Shown here piece by piece: positions 1 to 12,600 of a stretch of 64,000 nt of DNA (position 1 is the stretch's first letter; every line of letters begins with the position of its first letter). This DNA is from Motacilla alba alba (lineage: Eukaryota > Chordata > Aves > Passeriformes > Motacillidae): contig NC_052046.1 in assembly GCF_015832195.1 (NCBI RefSeq), forward strand, positions 31,834,911-31,898,910, given 5' to 3'. The position numbers and the translations under genes were made by a program. The notes beneath the pieces are model-generated. The model was not told the DNA's origin. It did no database searches and was given only the letters and a program-made list of their open reading frames with translations.

Positions 1-492
1 TTATTTCCTAGTGAGCTTTTTTTATTTCAAGTTTTCTTTTGCATATGTATCCCCAAAGGTGTTTTTGCTCTGATTATCTGAAACTTGTGCATTTTCTAAT
101 CCAAGTCAAAATAGTGAATCTATCTTTCAAAATTTTAAAAAATTTAGTCAGTACACTACACTTTGTATCATGGCTAATCTTAGTGCCACTTACTATCCAT
201 ATGTTCAAGCTTCATGGAGAAAGTGTTCTTTGCAAAATTACCTAAGGAGTTTGGACATGAAAAATTGTTTCCAGTTGTATAATTTTTATGTAATATTTGA
301 AATGCAGTCCTAACAAATACTCTTAAATTTCTGTTGCCTCACCAGCAATGCACTTAAAAATACAAAACAAGCAGTTTCACCTTCTTCCCTTCTCCCTTTC
401 CCATCCCTTTATCTTCAGGTTCTGGATTGTTTTATTAATGAATGTCTTGGAATTTTCTTTTTTTTTTAATATTTTTTATGTTCATTGTACAG
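1..492 (+). other. DMXL1: DMXL1 intron (3' part)
   Basis: This is AT-rich intron sequence upstream of the first visible exon. It ends with a T-rich tract and a TGTACAG acceptor just before 493. The short open frames here lack coding character and do not match DMXL1. No repeat or RNA gene was recognised. Confidence 0.8.
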
Positions 493-662
493 GCTTATCT
501 ACTAGTCACTTTGCCTGGGCATTCCATTCTGTAGCAGAGGAAGAGCTCCTGAGCATGCTTCCTGCAGTGCAGAAGGGAGATCCAACATGGTCTGAGCTCA
601 GAGCTATGGGTGTAGGATGGTGGGTTCGAAACATCCACAGCCTGCGGAAATGCATAGAAAAG
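493..662 (+). CDS. DMXL1: DMXL1 exon e1 (first in window)
   Basis: The acceptor TGTACAG ends at 492 and the donor is AAG|GTAAAC at 663. The first base of the opening Gly codon comes from the previous exon; the exon ends at phase 0. It encodes GLSTSHFAWAFHSVAEEELL and then a stretch with the signature WSELRAMGVGWWVRN. This belongs to the conserved Rav1-like region shared by DMXL proteins and yeast Rav1. The downstream intron (663-1838) is AT-rich and shows no recognised feature. Confidence 0.93.
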
Positions 663-3600
663 GTAAACATAGCATTCTAAAAAAAACTCAACAAAATCTT
701 TCCTAACAGCTGTTCTCCAGTGTTTACCTTCTATTAATGTAATTTTAAGTTGTTAGATAATGAAGTTTTTCTGAGTGTTTCATGCTGTATTTTTTGTATC
801 TATACTTCTCTGCATGAATATGAACTTCTGTATTTATCTAATATTTTTTTAGTACTTTGGAATTCAAATTCCAGTGTGGAGTACATTTTTTGCTCTTGGA
901 TACTTCATCTTAAAGGTAGTGTTGTACAGAGCTTATTGTGGATGCTCAAGATACAGATGGAGCATGTAGTTGTTTTTTACAGCAAAATTGAGAAACAAGT
1001 CATGGGAAAAGGTTCTTAGAAGCCTATCAGATGTGGGAACAACTTGGATATTAAATGTACATCTGTCTTGCAAATTGATTATTTTACATGATAAAACCTT
1101 CTACTGTTTTGTTTTGGCTTGGTGATTTTTTTTGTTTGTTTGAGGGTTTTGTTGAGTTTTTTATATTAAATATTTTAATAGTCACAGATGTGGCAATAAG
1201 CCTGACCTCATTAGCACTTGTTTTAACCTCTTGGAAAAGCAAGTGTGTTGAGCTAGAAAATGACATGCACAAGATACTTTGACTACAAAGCACGAAGTGC
1301 TAAAATGCAAGTTCCTACTTTTACTTTTAAATCTTCAGTAATTAATCATTACTTCATGAAACTTAACTGCCTTGCATTTAAAAAAAATCCAGGTATTCTG
1401 GGCCTGAGTTTAAGATTATCTTACATAGGACTTGGACTATTCTTGCTGCTACTTACCCTTTTTCCTTTCCACCTTTCAAAAGCAATCACTGGTCCCAGCC
1501 TGTTTTTCAAGACTCCATCTTGCAGATGCAACTAATAGATTAATAGTAATAACTAGTAAATTAATTTTGCTGAGATTTTAGAAACTGATTTCAGATATAG
1601 GGATTCCCATTTGATCTGCAAAAAAGCTTCTTGAACTGGAAGAGCATGGGCCAAGTGATATCAAATGGGTTGTTGTATCTTCACATTCTTACATCGGACT
1701 CATAATGACAGGAGGGATCCTGTATTAGAGAACTTCAGAGCGCTATGGGGTATGAGACGCCAGAAGCACCAACAATCTCATTTAAGATTGATTTAAATTG
1801 TGGGTTTTTTTTTTTTTGCTTTCGAACTGTCTTCTCAGGTGGCTAAAGCAGCTTTCCAGAGAAACAATGATCCACTTGATGCTGCCATTTTTTACCTTGC
1901 GATGAAGAAGAAGGCTGTTATCTGGGGATTATACAGGTATTCAAGCTCTTACATGGAATTTCACACTGTTTGGAATAATTTTGGGGGGAAAAGTTGAATG
2001 TGGTGGTAATCCAAAGCAAGCAGAAATATTACCATTGAAAGCTGAGGTTTATTTCTAACCTAGTCATTACATTGAATGAGTAGTTTCTAACCTTCATTTA
2101 TTTACTGATTGCTGTTTCTGAAGGTAGGTGCTGCAAGTTTTAGTCTCAAATCTCCTGTAATTTCAACTACTGGTTAATTCTGATTTACTTTTGAGGACTA
2201 TCACTGTAGTGTGTGAAATGTCGTGCCTGTCTTTTACACAAGTGTTAGTTGTTAAAAATTTTACCTTCAGATCAGGGGACTGACTTATGTCTTCCTGTCT
2301 GATGTTTCCTAATACAGCATTCAATATTGCAAACCTTCTGAAAACTTAATTTTTATTGTCACTTAAGAGCTCACCTTAAGCAAAAAAGAGATTTTCTGTA
2401 TCAAGTTATTGAAAATACCATTAGGTTTTGTATTTATTGAAGTTTCTGCTATTTTTAAATTAGTAGCCTTCTCAAATCCTAGTGTGCATTTCCTAATGCG
2501 AAGATCTGTGTAAAATTATACTGACATCTGCGGAAACTAAGAACCATAGTGCAACTGATAAAAAGTAAAATGTTTTTATCTATTATGTTTCATACGCAGG
2601 TCCCAAAAAGATATTAAAATGACACAGTTTTTTGGAAACAACTTTACTGAGGACAGATGGCGTAAAGCAGCCTTAAAGAATGCTTTTTCTTTGCTTGGCA
2701 AACAGCGGTTTGAGCATTCTGCAGCATTTTTCTTGTTGGCAGGACACTTAAAAGATGCAGTGGAGGTAATAAATTTTATAATGTTTAAGACTGTTACATT
2801 GTCCCAAATGTACAAATACATTGAATGCAGTTTGCATTTTGCATTAGTATGACCCCGGAAGCTTCTTATGCTTTCAGCTTTTGCTCTTCTTTCCCATCCC
2901 AAATGAAAGAAAAATACAAAACCCTCATCTTTACATTCTGATTCCTTTTTAGCTGTTATTTTACTGATACTGAGAAGTGACATGGGTGATTTCTCTGCTT
3001 TAATACTAAGGGGCCTACCTACAATAAGCTTCCTTTCAAATTTTCTACCCAGTCCTATAGGAAAACAGCATAGTTTTTCATTAGGAAGTTTCAGACGTGG
3101 TGTTTTGGCAGAGATGTGGATTAGGTCCTAGAATCCCTTAACAAAAAACAAAGCAAAGCCAAATTATTTCCTGGGTCTGTTTGAATTGCAAAATTGTGAT
3201 GAAATTAATCTCTGTGATAATGAAGGATTTGTTTTGTAAATCTTTGTAGCTAAAGCAGCCAGAATCCAGAGGTAAAAGGTGGCATGTGCACATTGGTAAT
3301 TATCTATTGAAGCTGGTTGATTTCAAGGATCTGTTGTCATGCCATACTAAAACTAAAGAAATGTAAATCCAGTCTTGCATTTGATACTTAGCTACACCTG
3401 TTCTGCTTAGTTCCTGCTCACTTTTTTTGGAGTTGGTAAACCTACTTACTTTAATCTGAGCAAATTTATGTCACTTCCTGTCCTGTAATAATTTTAAACT
3501 GAGGAGAATTGACAAAGTTTGATTTGAATATACTTATTTTTAATTAGGTCTGCCTTGAAAAACTGCATGACATTCAGTTGGCTCTTGTAATATCAAGACT

Positions 3601-6600
3601 TTATGAATCGGAGTTTGAAGTGTCTAGTACTTACAAATCTGTACTACAGAAGAGAGTTTTGGGAAGTGTGTCTACTGGAAAAGAGAGCTCAGGAAACATA
3701 CACTGTGACCCTTTCCTGCGAAGTATGGCATACTGGATTTTGGAAGACTATAGCAAGGCTCTTGACACTTTGATTAAGCATTCTGCTGAAGATGAGGGCG
3801 GTAAGAATATAGGTATTTGGCCTGTTGAGTTGATTTTAAATATTTGTTCATTTAAGCCACAGTTTCTTGAAGTGTCATTTGAACAAAACCAGGTACCACA
3901 CAGTTCCTCACCATTGTTAGTAAATAGCTTGCTGTAGCAATGTATGTGGACTTTAACAGTGAACATGGTGACTGTATTGTTGTTACCCTGTATCCTGTGA
4001 ATGCATATTTTGTCCTTTAAGCATGTGACTATCAAGATAATGGAATGACCCTGCAGTAATGCAGCTGTTTTTCCAGAAGCAGTCTAAATATAAAGAGAAA
4101 AATTAACTTCTTAAATTAATTCTACTCCATCACAGTCTAAGACAAAATTTCTGATTGCCCACTTACATAGGAGAGTCTAGAAGATGTGGTGTTTTGTAGC
4201 TTTTAGGCCTTGATAACAGCTGACTACAATAATAGACTACCAATAGAAAGATTTTGATACTTGAAATGGTACAAGGAGGCCCATATGCTGCTTGAAAGAG
4301 CACATGAGTCTCCTAGAGCAGTTCATTTCTATGTTCACTTACTGGCTTTATAGGCCTTCTAATAATTGTATTATTTCCTAAAGGCATTATTTTCATTGAA
4401 GTTAAATGCTTCAAGTCCTAGGTAGTTAGCTGGTTTCAGTCCTGGCTACTGAGAGAAATTGGAATGGGATAAAAAAAAGGCTTAAATACTAGAATTGGGT
4501 AACAAATCCATGAAACTGATTTTAGTAGAAGTTAAATGCTTCAGGATGGTTTTGATCAAATGAGGAATATAGTGTTTGATTTTTCTATCTTGATCCCGTC
4601 TTTCTGTGTAAAAAAAAAATTAAAGTGTTGCTAATCCTTCTGTGATCAGTTCATGGCTTGTTTGTGGTGTCTTGCCTTATTTTCTTACCCAGAATGTGCA
4701 TTTTCATGTAGGTCTCTCTGTTGTCACCAGTTGTGCTATAACTTCTGAGAGAGGAGAGAGTAAGGGTTTATTTCAGGGATCCTGAGACCTTTGAAAGCTG
4801 TGTGAATCATGCTGTGCTGATACTCATATCTCTTCAGGGTTTTTCTTCTTGTGGACATGAAAATGAAATTAATAGGTGTTGCTCTGCTGTGTAATTCATC
4901 TATTTGTATGTAATACTGCTACCATTATGTATAAACGTTAACAGATTTCCTAGTTTTATTGTAAGTTGCGTTTCTTTTGAGATGTAGACAAAAAAAGTAC
5001 TATTCCAATTTTTTAAAAGAGACCCTAATTAAAAGAAGTAAGATACTGTCTTACTGTCGTTTAGACATGGAACATGGAGACTTTAGAAATCTAAAATTAA
5101 CAGAAATGTGGTCTTGTTTGACTTCAGTAAAACTGGTCTGACTACAAGAAAAAGAAATGTTAGCTGTTTTAATTTAAAAAGTCATGCCTGCTTGCCCACT
5201 CTGCTTGTTTTTAGTAGGTTTGACAATGTCCTTCCCACTGAGGTATTAAAATGATGAAGGTGCAAAGGAGGGTGCAGTGAAGTAAACAGTAGAATGGATG
5301 TATGAAGTAGACAATGGGATTGATACTAAGACCTAAAAGCCTGATTAACTTAGCACTTTGCAGGTTGGTTATTTCATGCAGAGTGGTACATTTTCCTCAT
5401 GCTGCCGTATCTTTTCAGACGAAGGGGATGGCTCATCAAGTTGCAACCCGGCAGTGTTTAACTTCTATAACTACCTAAGAACACATCCCCTCTTGCTGAG
5501 ACGTCATTTTGGCTCTTCTGATACATCTTCCACACACATCTGCCTAACAGTAGAAAATGGATTAGCTGACAAAATCAACCTAGGTGAAAGACGGCTATTT
5601 TTCACCACTGCATATGCTCATCTGAAAGCTGGTTGTCCTATGTTGGCATTAGAAGTGTTATCAAAGATGCCCAAAGTTGTCAAGAGGTCAAAGTTATTCT
5701 CTAAATCCCCTAGTTTAGTGGATACTAGTAAAGATTTCTCACCATTATCTCCAATTAAAGAGTTTGAAACAAAAGATCAGGCTTCCAGTATTGATTGGTC
5801 ACAGCCAGTATTCAATGGTCTAGGTTCGTCTTCAGATTGTTCATCAGGAAAACACTCCAGTTCCACCCTTTCCTTTGATTGGAGCCAGCCAAGTGCTCTA
5901 TTCCAAGATGAACAATTGCAACTACAGTCAGACAGTGATGAAAATGATGAAAGTGAAGGTTCTTCCCTGGTAATGAAAGAACTAAAACCTCTGAAGAAAA
6001 CTGAAAAATTACATGAAACAGGTTCTAGCTACACAGAATCTTTTAGTGTAGTTGATGACAAAGATATTCTTAGTCCATCAGAAGATATAATTTCAGCACA
6101 GCTGAAGTTTAGGGCATGCCTGAAAATCCTTACTGTGGAGCTTCGTACACTGTCCACTGGCTGTGAAGTCGATGGAGGAAAGTTGCGGTATCAGCTTTAC
6201 CAGTGGCTTGAGAGAGAAGTGGTAGCTCTTCAGAAGACCTGTGATTATGGTGTTGAAGTAGAAGAGATACAGTCAGGAGTTAGAGGGATGCCAGAGGAAG
6301 CTACTTTACATGAAAACACTGAAGACTTAGCTGACCAGGAAAAAACTATGCTACAAGAAGAAAACTTTCAGAAAAGACGTCAATGGCTTCTGAAATACCA
6401 GTCTCTCCTCAGAATGTTCCTTAGTTACTGTATACTTCATGGCTCCCACGGTGGAGGCTTGGCATCTGTCAGAATGGAATTAATTCTGCTCTTGCAGGAA
6501 TCTCAGCAGGTATGTGGGGGAGCTTAGGTTCTGTTTTCTCTGCTTCAGGTTTGTAGATTTATTTGAAAGTGTTCTGTAATATTTTTGAAATTTTCCTACT

Positions 6601-9600
6601 GTAGCATACACATGTTTTTTAATAACTCTAAATCAGTTTTTAACAGTTTTTTTTTGTACACTGTTTATTTTTTGTTGTTGTTTTATAGAATCCTTTTCCC
6701 TCTTTCAAAAGTTATTATGTTCCTTTAAAGAATATTTACTGTTGCTTTGTGTATGTGTTTCTTGCTTGATTTTAGGAGCAGTCAGTACAGATACCTTCCA
6801 GCCCTCCACCAGAGCAAAATTCCATACCTCTCCTATTTGCTTGCACAGCTAGTGCCAAAACGGTGGTGGCTAATCCATTGCTACATCTTGGCAATTTAAC
6901 TCATGATATATTACATGCTATAATAAACCTTGATTCACCACCTCATCCAGATACTCAGAACAGCAAGGTATGTATTTTTTTACAGTTGTTTTGTTGTTGT
7001 TGTCGTCTAGTTTGCTGAAGTCACAAATTTTTCTTTCAGACAGCATGAAAACTTTGTGCTGTGCCTATCTGTGACAAAGTAAAACCATGAAACATAATCA
7101 TTTTCTGTAGTACTTATGTTGAGCTTAAAGAAATGTCCAGTGATCATCAGTCATTGTTGAGGTGTTGAGCATCTGGTTCAACAAGCTGTTGTAGATTTGC
7201 TTCTCTCAGAACTGGATATTTGTCCAAGAGGACATTTTAATGGAAAATATGTTATACTAAACCATCAGCATAATATTTGTCTTTATGACAATATGTTCAT
7301 TTCTTCTTTTATATTAATGGCAGATTCTGCATTTCATTCTTAGACATAAGTAAAATTAAATGTTTAAATACAAAAACTGAGTGTCAGCAAACTTCAATAA
7401 ACCCATACTGTTTTTTGTGAAACAGTATGTGTTTGTATAGTAGTTTTTAAAAATTGTTTCTGTAAGATTTCTCCTGCATTTAACCTTTGACTGGAAATAA
7501 AACTCAGTCTTTCCTGAAGTTTTGTATTGTTAGGTCCCACATCATGTCTACTTTTACTAAGGATTTCTAGAGAACACTAAAAAGATGGTTTAGTCCTAGT
7601 TAGCTTTGTTTTAGAGGTAACAAACAAATAAATACAATAAACTGTTTTTGTTTTGGTGGAACCTTTTTGATTAACAGCTTCTCTAGCTTTTAAACCTTAG
7701 TGTGTTTTGTGATACATTACGAAAAAAGTGTCAGCTGTGTTAAAAGTACTGATCAGTATGATACTGAGTAAGTTGAGTGTGTGTCCAAGAGCTGCACTAG
7801 AATTAGTCATAAACTAAGCTGCATTATAGTTTTCATTCTGAAATCAATTCTTTGTATTCTGAGCCAGCAAACTGACACTGTTTTATAGTCTAATTACGTA
7901 GGACTGTTGAATACCAGCTTAATATGCTGCTGTTTAATAATTGAAAACATTTCAGATGGAGCTGATCTGTTTATTATGTTATTATATATGTTGGTGGGAC
8001 AAGTGAATTTTCCCTCATCCTTTCCATAGGGCGTGAACTGATTTGTCTGATATAAATTCTGAAGCAAGAGGTGGCTGTGTAAGTGCATAAGGACTTAGAC
8101 CTTTCATGTCCGGTGCTTGTTGCACATCTGTATGCAGAGTGAAAGGCTGTGATAGTAACCACAGCTCACTTTGGGTGTAATAAGCTCTGTAAAACTTTGT
8201 CTTTCAGATATATGTAATGCATACCTTAGCAGCGTCGCTCTCTGCTTGCATCTACCAATGTCTCTGTGATGGCCACAGCTACAGGTAAAGTCTATGAAAG
8301 GTGATTTTTAGACAGCTGTCTCACTGCAGTCATGGCAATGGATAGGGCACCAGAAGACAGTGATCACACTTGCCTACATCTAGAAAGTGCTATCACTTGA
8401 ATAGTTGTAAATAGCTTTTAAAAATAAATACTTTTAAAAATAAATATTATTTCCCACTTATCTTTTTCACAGCTCATTTCAAGCAAATCAGTTCACTGGA
8501 ACAGTGTACCAGACGGTCCTGTTAACTCAGCGTCATTCTTTAAGAACAGCAAGCTTAGAAGAAACAGTGACTCCCAACACATCACCTGCTCAGTGGCCAG
8601 GTATCTAGAATTGTTTCTTTCCTCTTAAGGAAAACTGAGTTATCTGGATCCACTGGAAGAGCATGTGGCTATGACTTTGTAGTATTGCTTGTGTGACAGC
8701 TGTGTTGGGTTCTTTGATCAAAATGTTGTTTGTTTTTTTTTTTTCCCGAAACATCTAAATTACTACTTCTGACTATTCATTAAGTCAAGTTGATTTATAT
8801 TGCTTTCTTTAACTAAAAAATGTTAGTGCTGGATCTAGTTAAGAGAGAGCAGGTGAACACGGGGTAGGGTGAAGTCATGTCCTGTGCGTGCTCTACTTGT
8901 GCCCCCTGGAGCACCAGTATTCTGTGTTTGGACTGGGAAGGCTATCTTAGTTTGTGCTCCAACTAAGGATTATTTTACCTTATGGACAACTTCTGAACTA
9001 CCTTAAAACTATTAAAAATGAGGCGTTTATGATAAATCATGGTTTTCTGTAGCTGTAAAATTAATGTCAGATTTCAGGTAATACTTAGAGTGTGCAGACA
9101 TCTATGCTGGTTAAACTGTGCTAAGGAGCTACATTAGAGGGAGTGTTATCAATGTAATACATCTAGGTATGGGCTTCAGTTTATTGCACTAACTTTAATG
9201 TAAGCATAGCCAGGAGATGTGCTTACTTATTATGAGAATTGTTTCTTAAATCAGAAAATTTCTCTTTAAAAATCTTAATGAAAAACCTGAGGCAGCCTTT
9301 GTATTTGATGCTATGCCGTTTTTCTTTTCTGCCAAACATTGTCACTGAATCTAGAGATTTTATGGAGAAATTAGCTTGTCATCTGTTTTCTTGTTATTTA
9401 GTTAATTGCAGGGTTAAATTTCTGATGATTCGGGCAAGGAATTGTTAGCAGTTGCTCTTATGAATAACATCACCTCAAACTGACTTTTCTATTTTTTAGT
9501 AGATTGACATGCTATGTATGCAAATTGGAGAGCATGACAAAAATCAGAATTCTTTGACCATGACTATGTGCATGTTTACTTGTGTGCACAGTGTTATGTT

Positions 9601-12600
9601 GAAGCCACATCTGAAACTATACCCTTTTGTGGGAGCATAAAAACAGTACAAGATGTTTAGTACTTAGGTGAAAGAACACTTGCCAGACAATATGTAATGC
9701 AAGTTGATGCCCATGATTTTTGATTAGTTTTACCACTGTAAAATGAGAAGGTAGAATTTCAGCTTTCAGGATTATAATTTAGTTGTAATAATTGAAAGGG
9801 ATTGTTTCTTTAATCATTAGTCCAAAACAGGAAGCTGAAGAACCAATAAATGATTAAAAATTAAGAGCTTGCCTTTTTTTACTGAATTTTTCAACTTAGG
9901 TTTCGATGTGTAAAACTTGGAATTTTTCTACACTAAACATTACTAAGTAACATAGGTTGCCAGAAAAAATACCTGTGATAATCTGGAGTATGTTCACACA
10001 CACACACCTGTGCTTTCTTAAAGAATATGTTTATTTTGCATAAACAGGAATGACGGCTCTAATACGTCTCTTGAATTCTGCTGGCGAGGAAGCCCAGCCA
10101 GGTCTCACAGTTCTACTTTGTGAAATTCTAACTGCAGTCTATCTCAGCCTGTTCATCCATGGCCTTGCAACACATTCTAGCAATGAGTTGTATAGAATTA
10201 TGGCTCATCCACTTAACAACAAAATGTGGTCTGCTGTCTTTGGAGGAGGAGCTCATACGCCCAGCAGAGGACAGCAGCAATTAAAGACAAAAAGTGGTCA
10301 GTTCTCTTGTTTTATGTATATTTGTCTTGTGGGATTTTTAAGAAAATTATGTGACTGATGAGAGCGTAATTACTTTAAGTAGCTTGTGTTCAATAAGAAT
10401 TTGATATGGTTTTGGATTTGCATAGAAAAACAAGGATCTGAAATTATTTGTGTAGATATTGTGTAGAAGAGTGAAATAGACGTGAATGCTACTGAAATAT
10501 GGTTTCCAAGTAGAACAGCTGCTCTAGTATGAGTGAGTTAAGTTGATCTTAGAGAGTTTCCAATACTATTACAGCCTAGTTTGTGTTTATTTTAAAGCTT
10601 TCCAGTTCACTTTTAACTGGAATATATTCCCATTTTACAAATACAGTATGTTTTCTCTCTTTGACAGGTAGGCACTTCCCAATGCCTAGCCCACATCAGG
10701 TAGTAGTGTTCTCCATGGAATGCGTGGGGTTTTCCAAATCCCTTACCTCCTTCAGTACTCATAGTCCCACCAAACCTTCAGGCAAGATACTAGATTTAGT
10801 ACTAGGCCTCTACATGCAGTTTGCTATGTGTGGGTTTTTTGGTTTGTGTTTTTTTTTGCATATGCAGAAAGACAGAAAAACTTCTGTTTGCAAGCCATGA
10901 TATCAAAATTAAAAGTGAAGTTTTGTAATTAAAGAAGCACATAAATTGGGCCTTTTTAAAAAAAAGAAAATTGTCAGCACTGCAGTATTCTTATGGCTCT
11001 TCATTTGAAATAAATATTAAATACAAAATTACTGGGACCATGGTTTGAAAAAATCAGAAGTGTTTCATATCTTTTTTTGGAGAACTGCTTGTTTTGCTTT
11101 TTGAATATAAGCATTATTGTGCATGTGGATTTCTAAGTGTTCATTCCAGACATTACAAGTGAAAGCTATCTTGATATTCTAAGAACCCTTCAGAAAAGCA
11201 AGCAATCTTCAAGTTTTAAATTCAGGTAGTGATAAACTATCCTCAGGTGCAGAACAAATTCCTGTAATGCTTTTATTTTTCATATAGTTATGTGCTTTTT
11301 GGTTTAGTTTGACTTCTACAAAACCAACAGCAGAAATGCTACAATTAACTAAGTTTTTAAGGGAAGATTTTGTAAAGACAAATTTACTTAAACTCTGATG
11401 ACTTTCTAAATTACATCTGAATATGTAGATAGAGAGACAAAATGTAACTTTATATTTTTTTAGTTATTATTATTATTATTTAGATGTATGCTGCATATCA
11501 AAATGTCTTACCTTTCATTTATGGAAAACTGTAAATGTAACCTGTTTAAATATCTTCATCAGACTTTTAGAAAAATGTTTTCAGAGGAGAGATCTTTACC
11601 CAAAAGTGAGCTCTTATTCTGATTAGCTTTCTCTGCGGTACTGAGTAAACATTTCTCTCTATCACTTTAGTAAGGTAAACATGTTTGCTGTCACAGAATT
11701 GTCAGAAATGGCTTTTTTGGCAATTCTGCTAACTAGATGTTGGTAGCTCTGTATTAAACTGTGTTAATACTACTGCTACCACTGGCTTATAATGCAAAGT
11801 ATTTTTGCAAAGAAGTGTATTCTGAAATGCATACTAAATATAACCTATCTGCTGCATGTTTTTCTGGAGGAGGAATGCTGGCTGCCTGATTGCAGGTTTA
11901 ATAAAACTGTTGCTGGGAGAATCCCAAAGCTCTACCTAAAAATTGAAGGGAAGAACAAACATTTTTTAATACTAGTTTTTAGGGATTATCACTGAGAAAG
12001 GGGCCTAGAGGTGTTATGGGATCTCTATTTTTGGAGGTACTCAGAAACTTCAGCAAACTAGGGCATCAATTAAGTCAGCACTGTTCTGAGCAATGGGTTG
12101 GACTGAGTGTCTTCCTATGTAATTCTAGGATTCAGTGGGTTGTTGCTTGTTTTTAATGTGTGTTTAGGTAAAACAAATTTGGGGGAAAGATATTTCTCCA
12201 AAGTCGTGTCTCGGTCATATTGAAAAAATAGTGGGGAGAGAAGCGGAAAAAAATAGACCTCCAGTGAAGCACAGGGATTAGGATTAAAATCAGCTATTTT
12301 TTTGTGCCTTTACTCTTTCTGACACCCAGAAGCAAATACTGAGAAGTGATTGGAATGTTTGTTCCAGTCAACTATGCCATAATCTTCCATAATATTACTA
12401 TTTTTTCTATATCTTACCATTTTGTTATGCTTAACTAGACTATTTTCCCTTACATTTACTTTTAGATTTTTGTGAAATGCTTCCACTCTCAAATGGAGAT
12501 CAAAAGCTAAAAACAGTAATTACTCTGAACAGTAATAATAAGACTATGCATGCCTTCTCCTCCTTGCCTCCCTTCCAATCCTTCAGTACCTATTTCAATG

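Noticed and set aside
601..660. tRNA B-box-like GGTTCGAA near 622
   Set aside because: It is inside DMXL1 exon e1, coding for WVRN, with no matching A box or cloverleaf.
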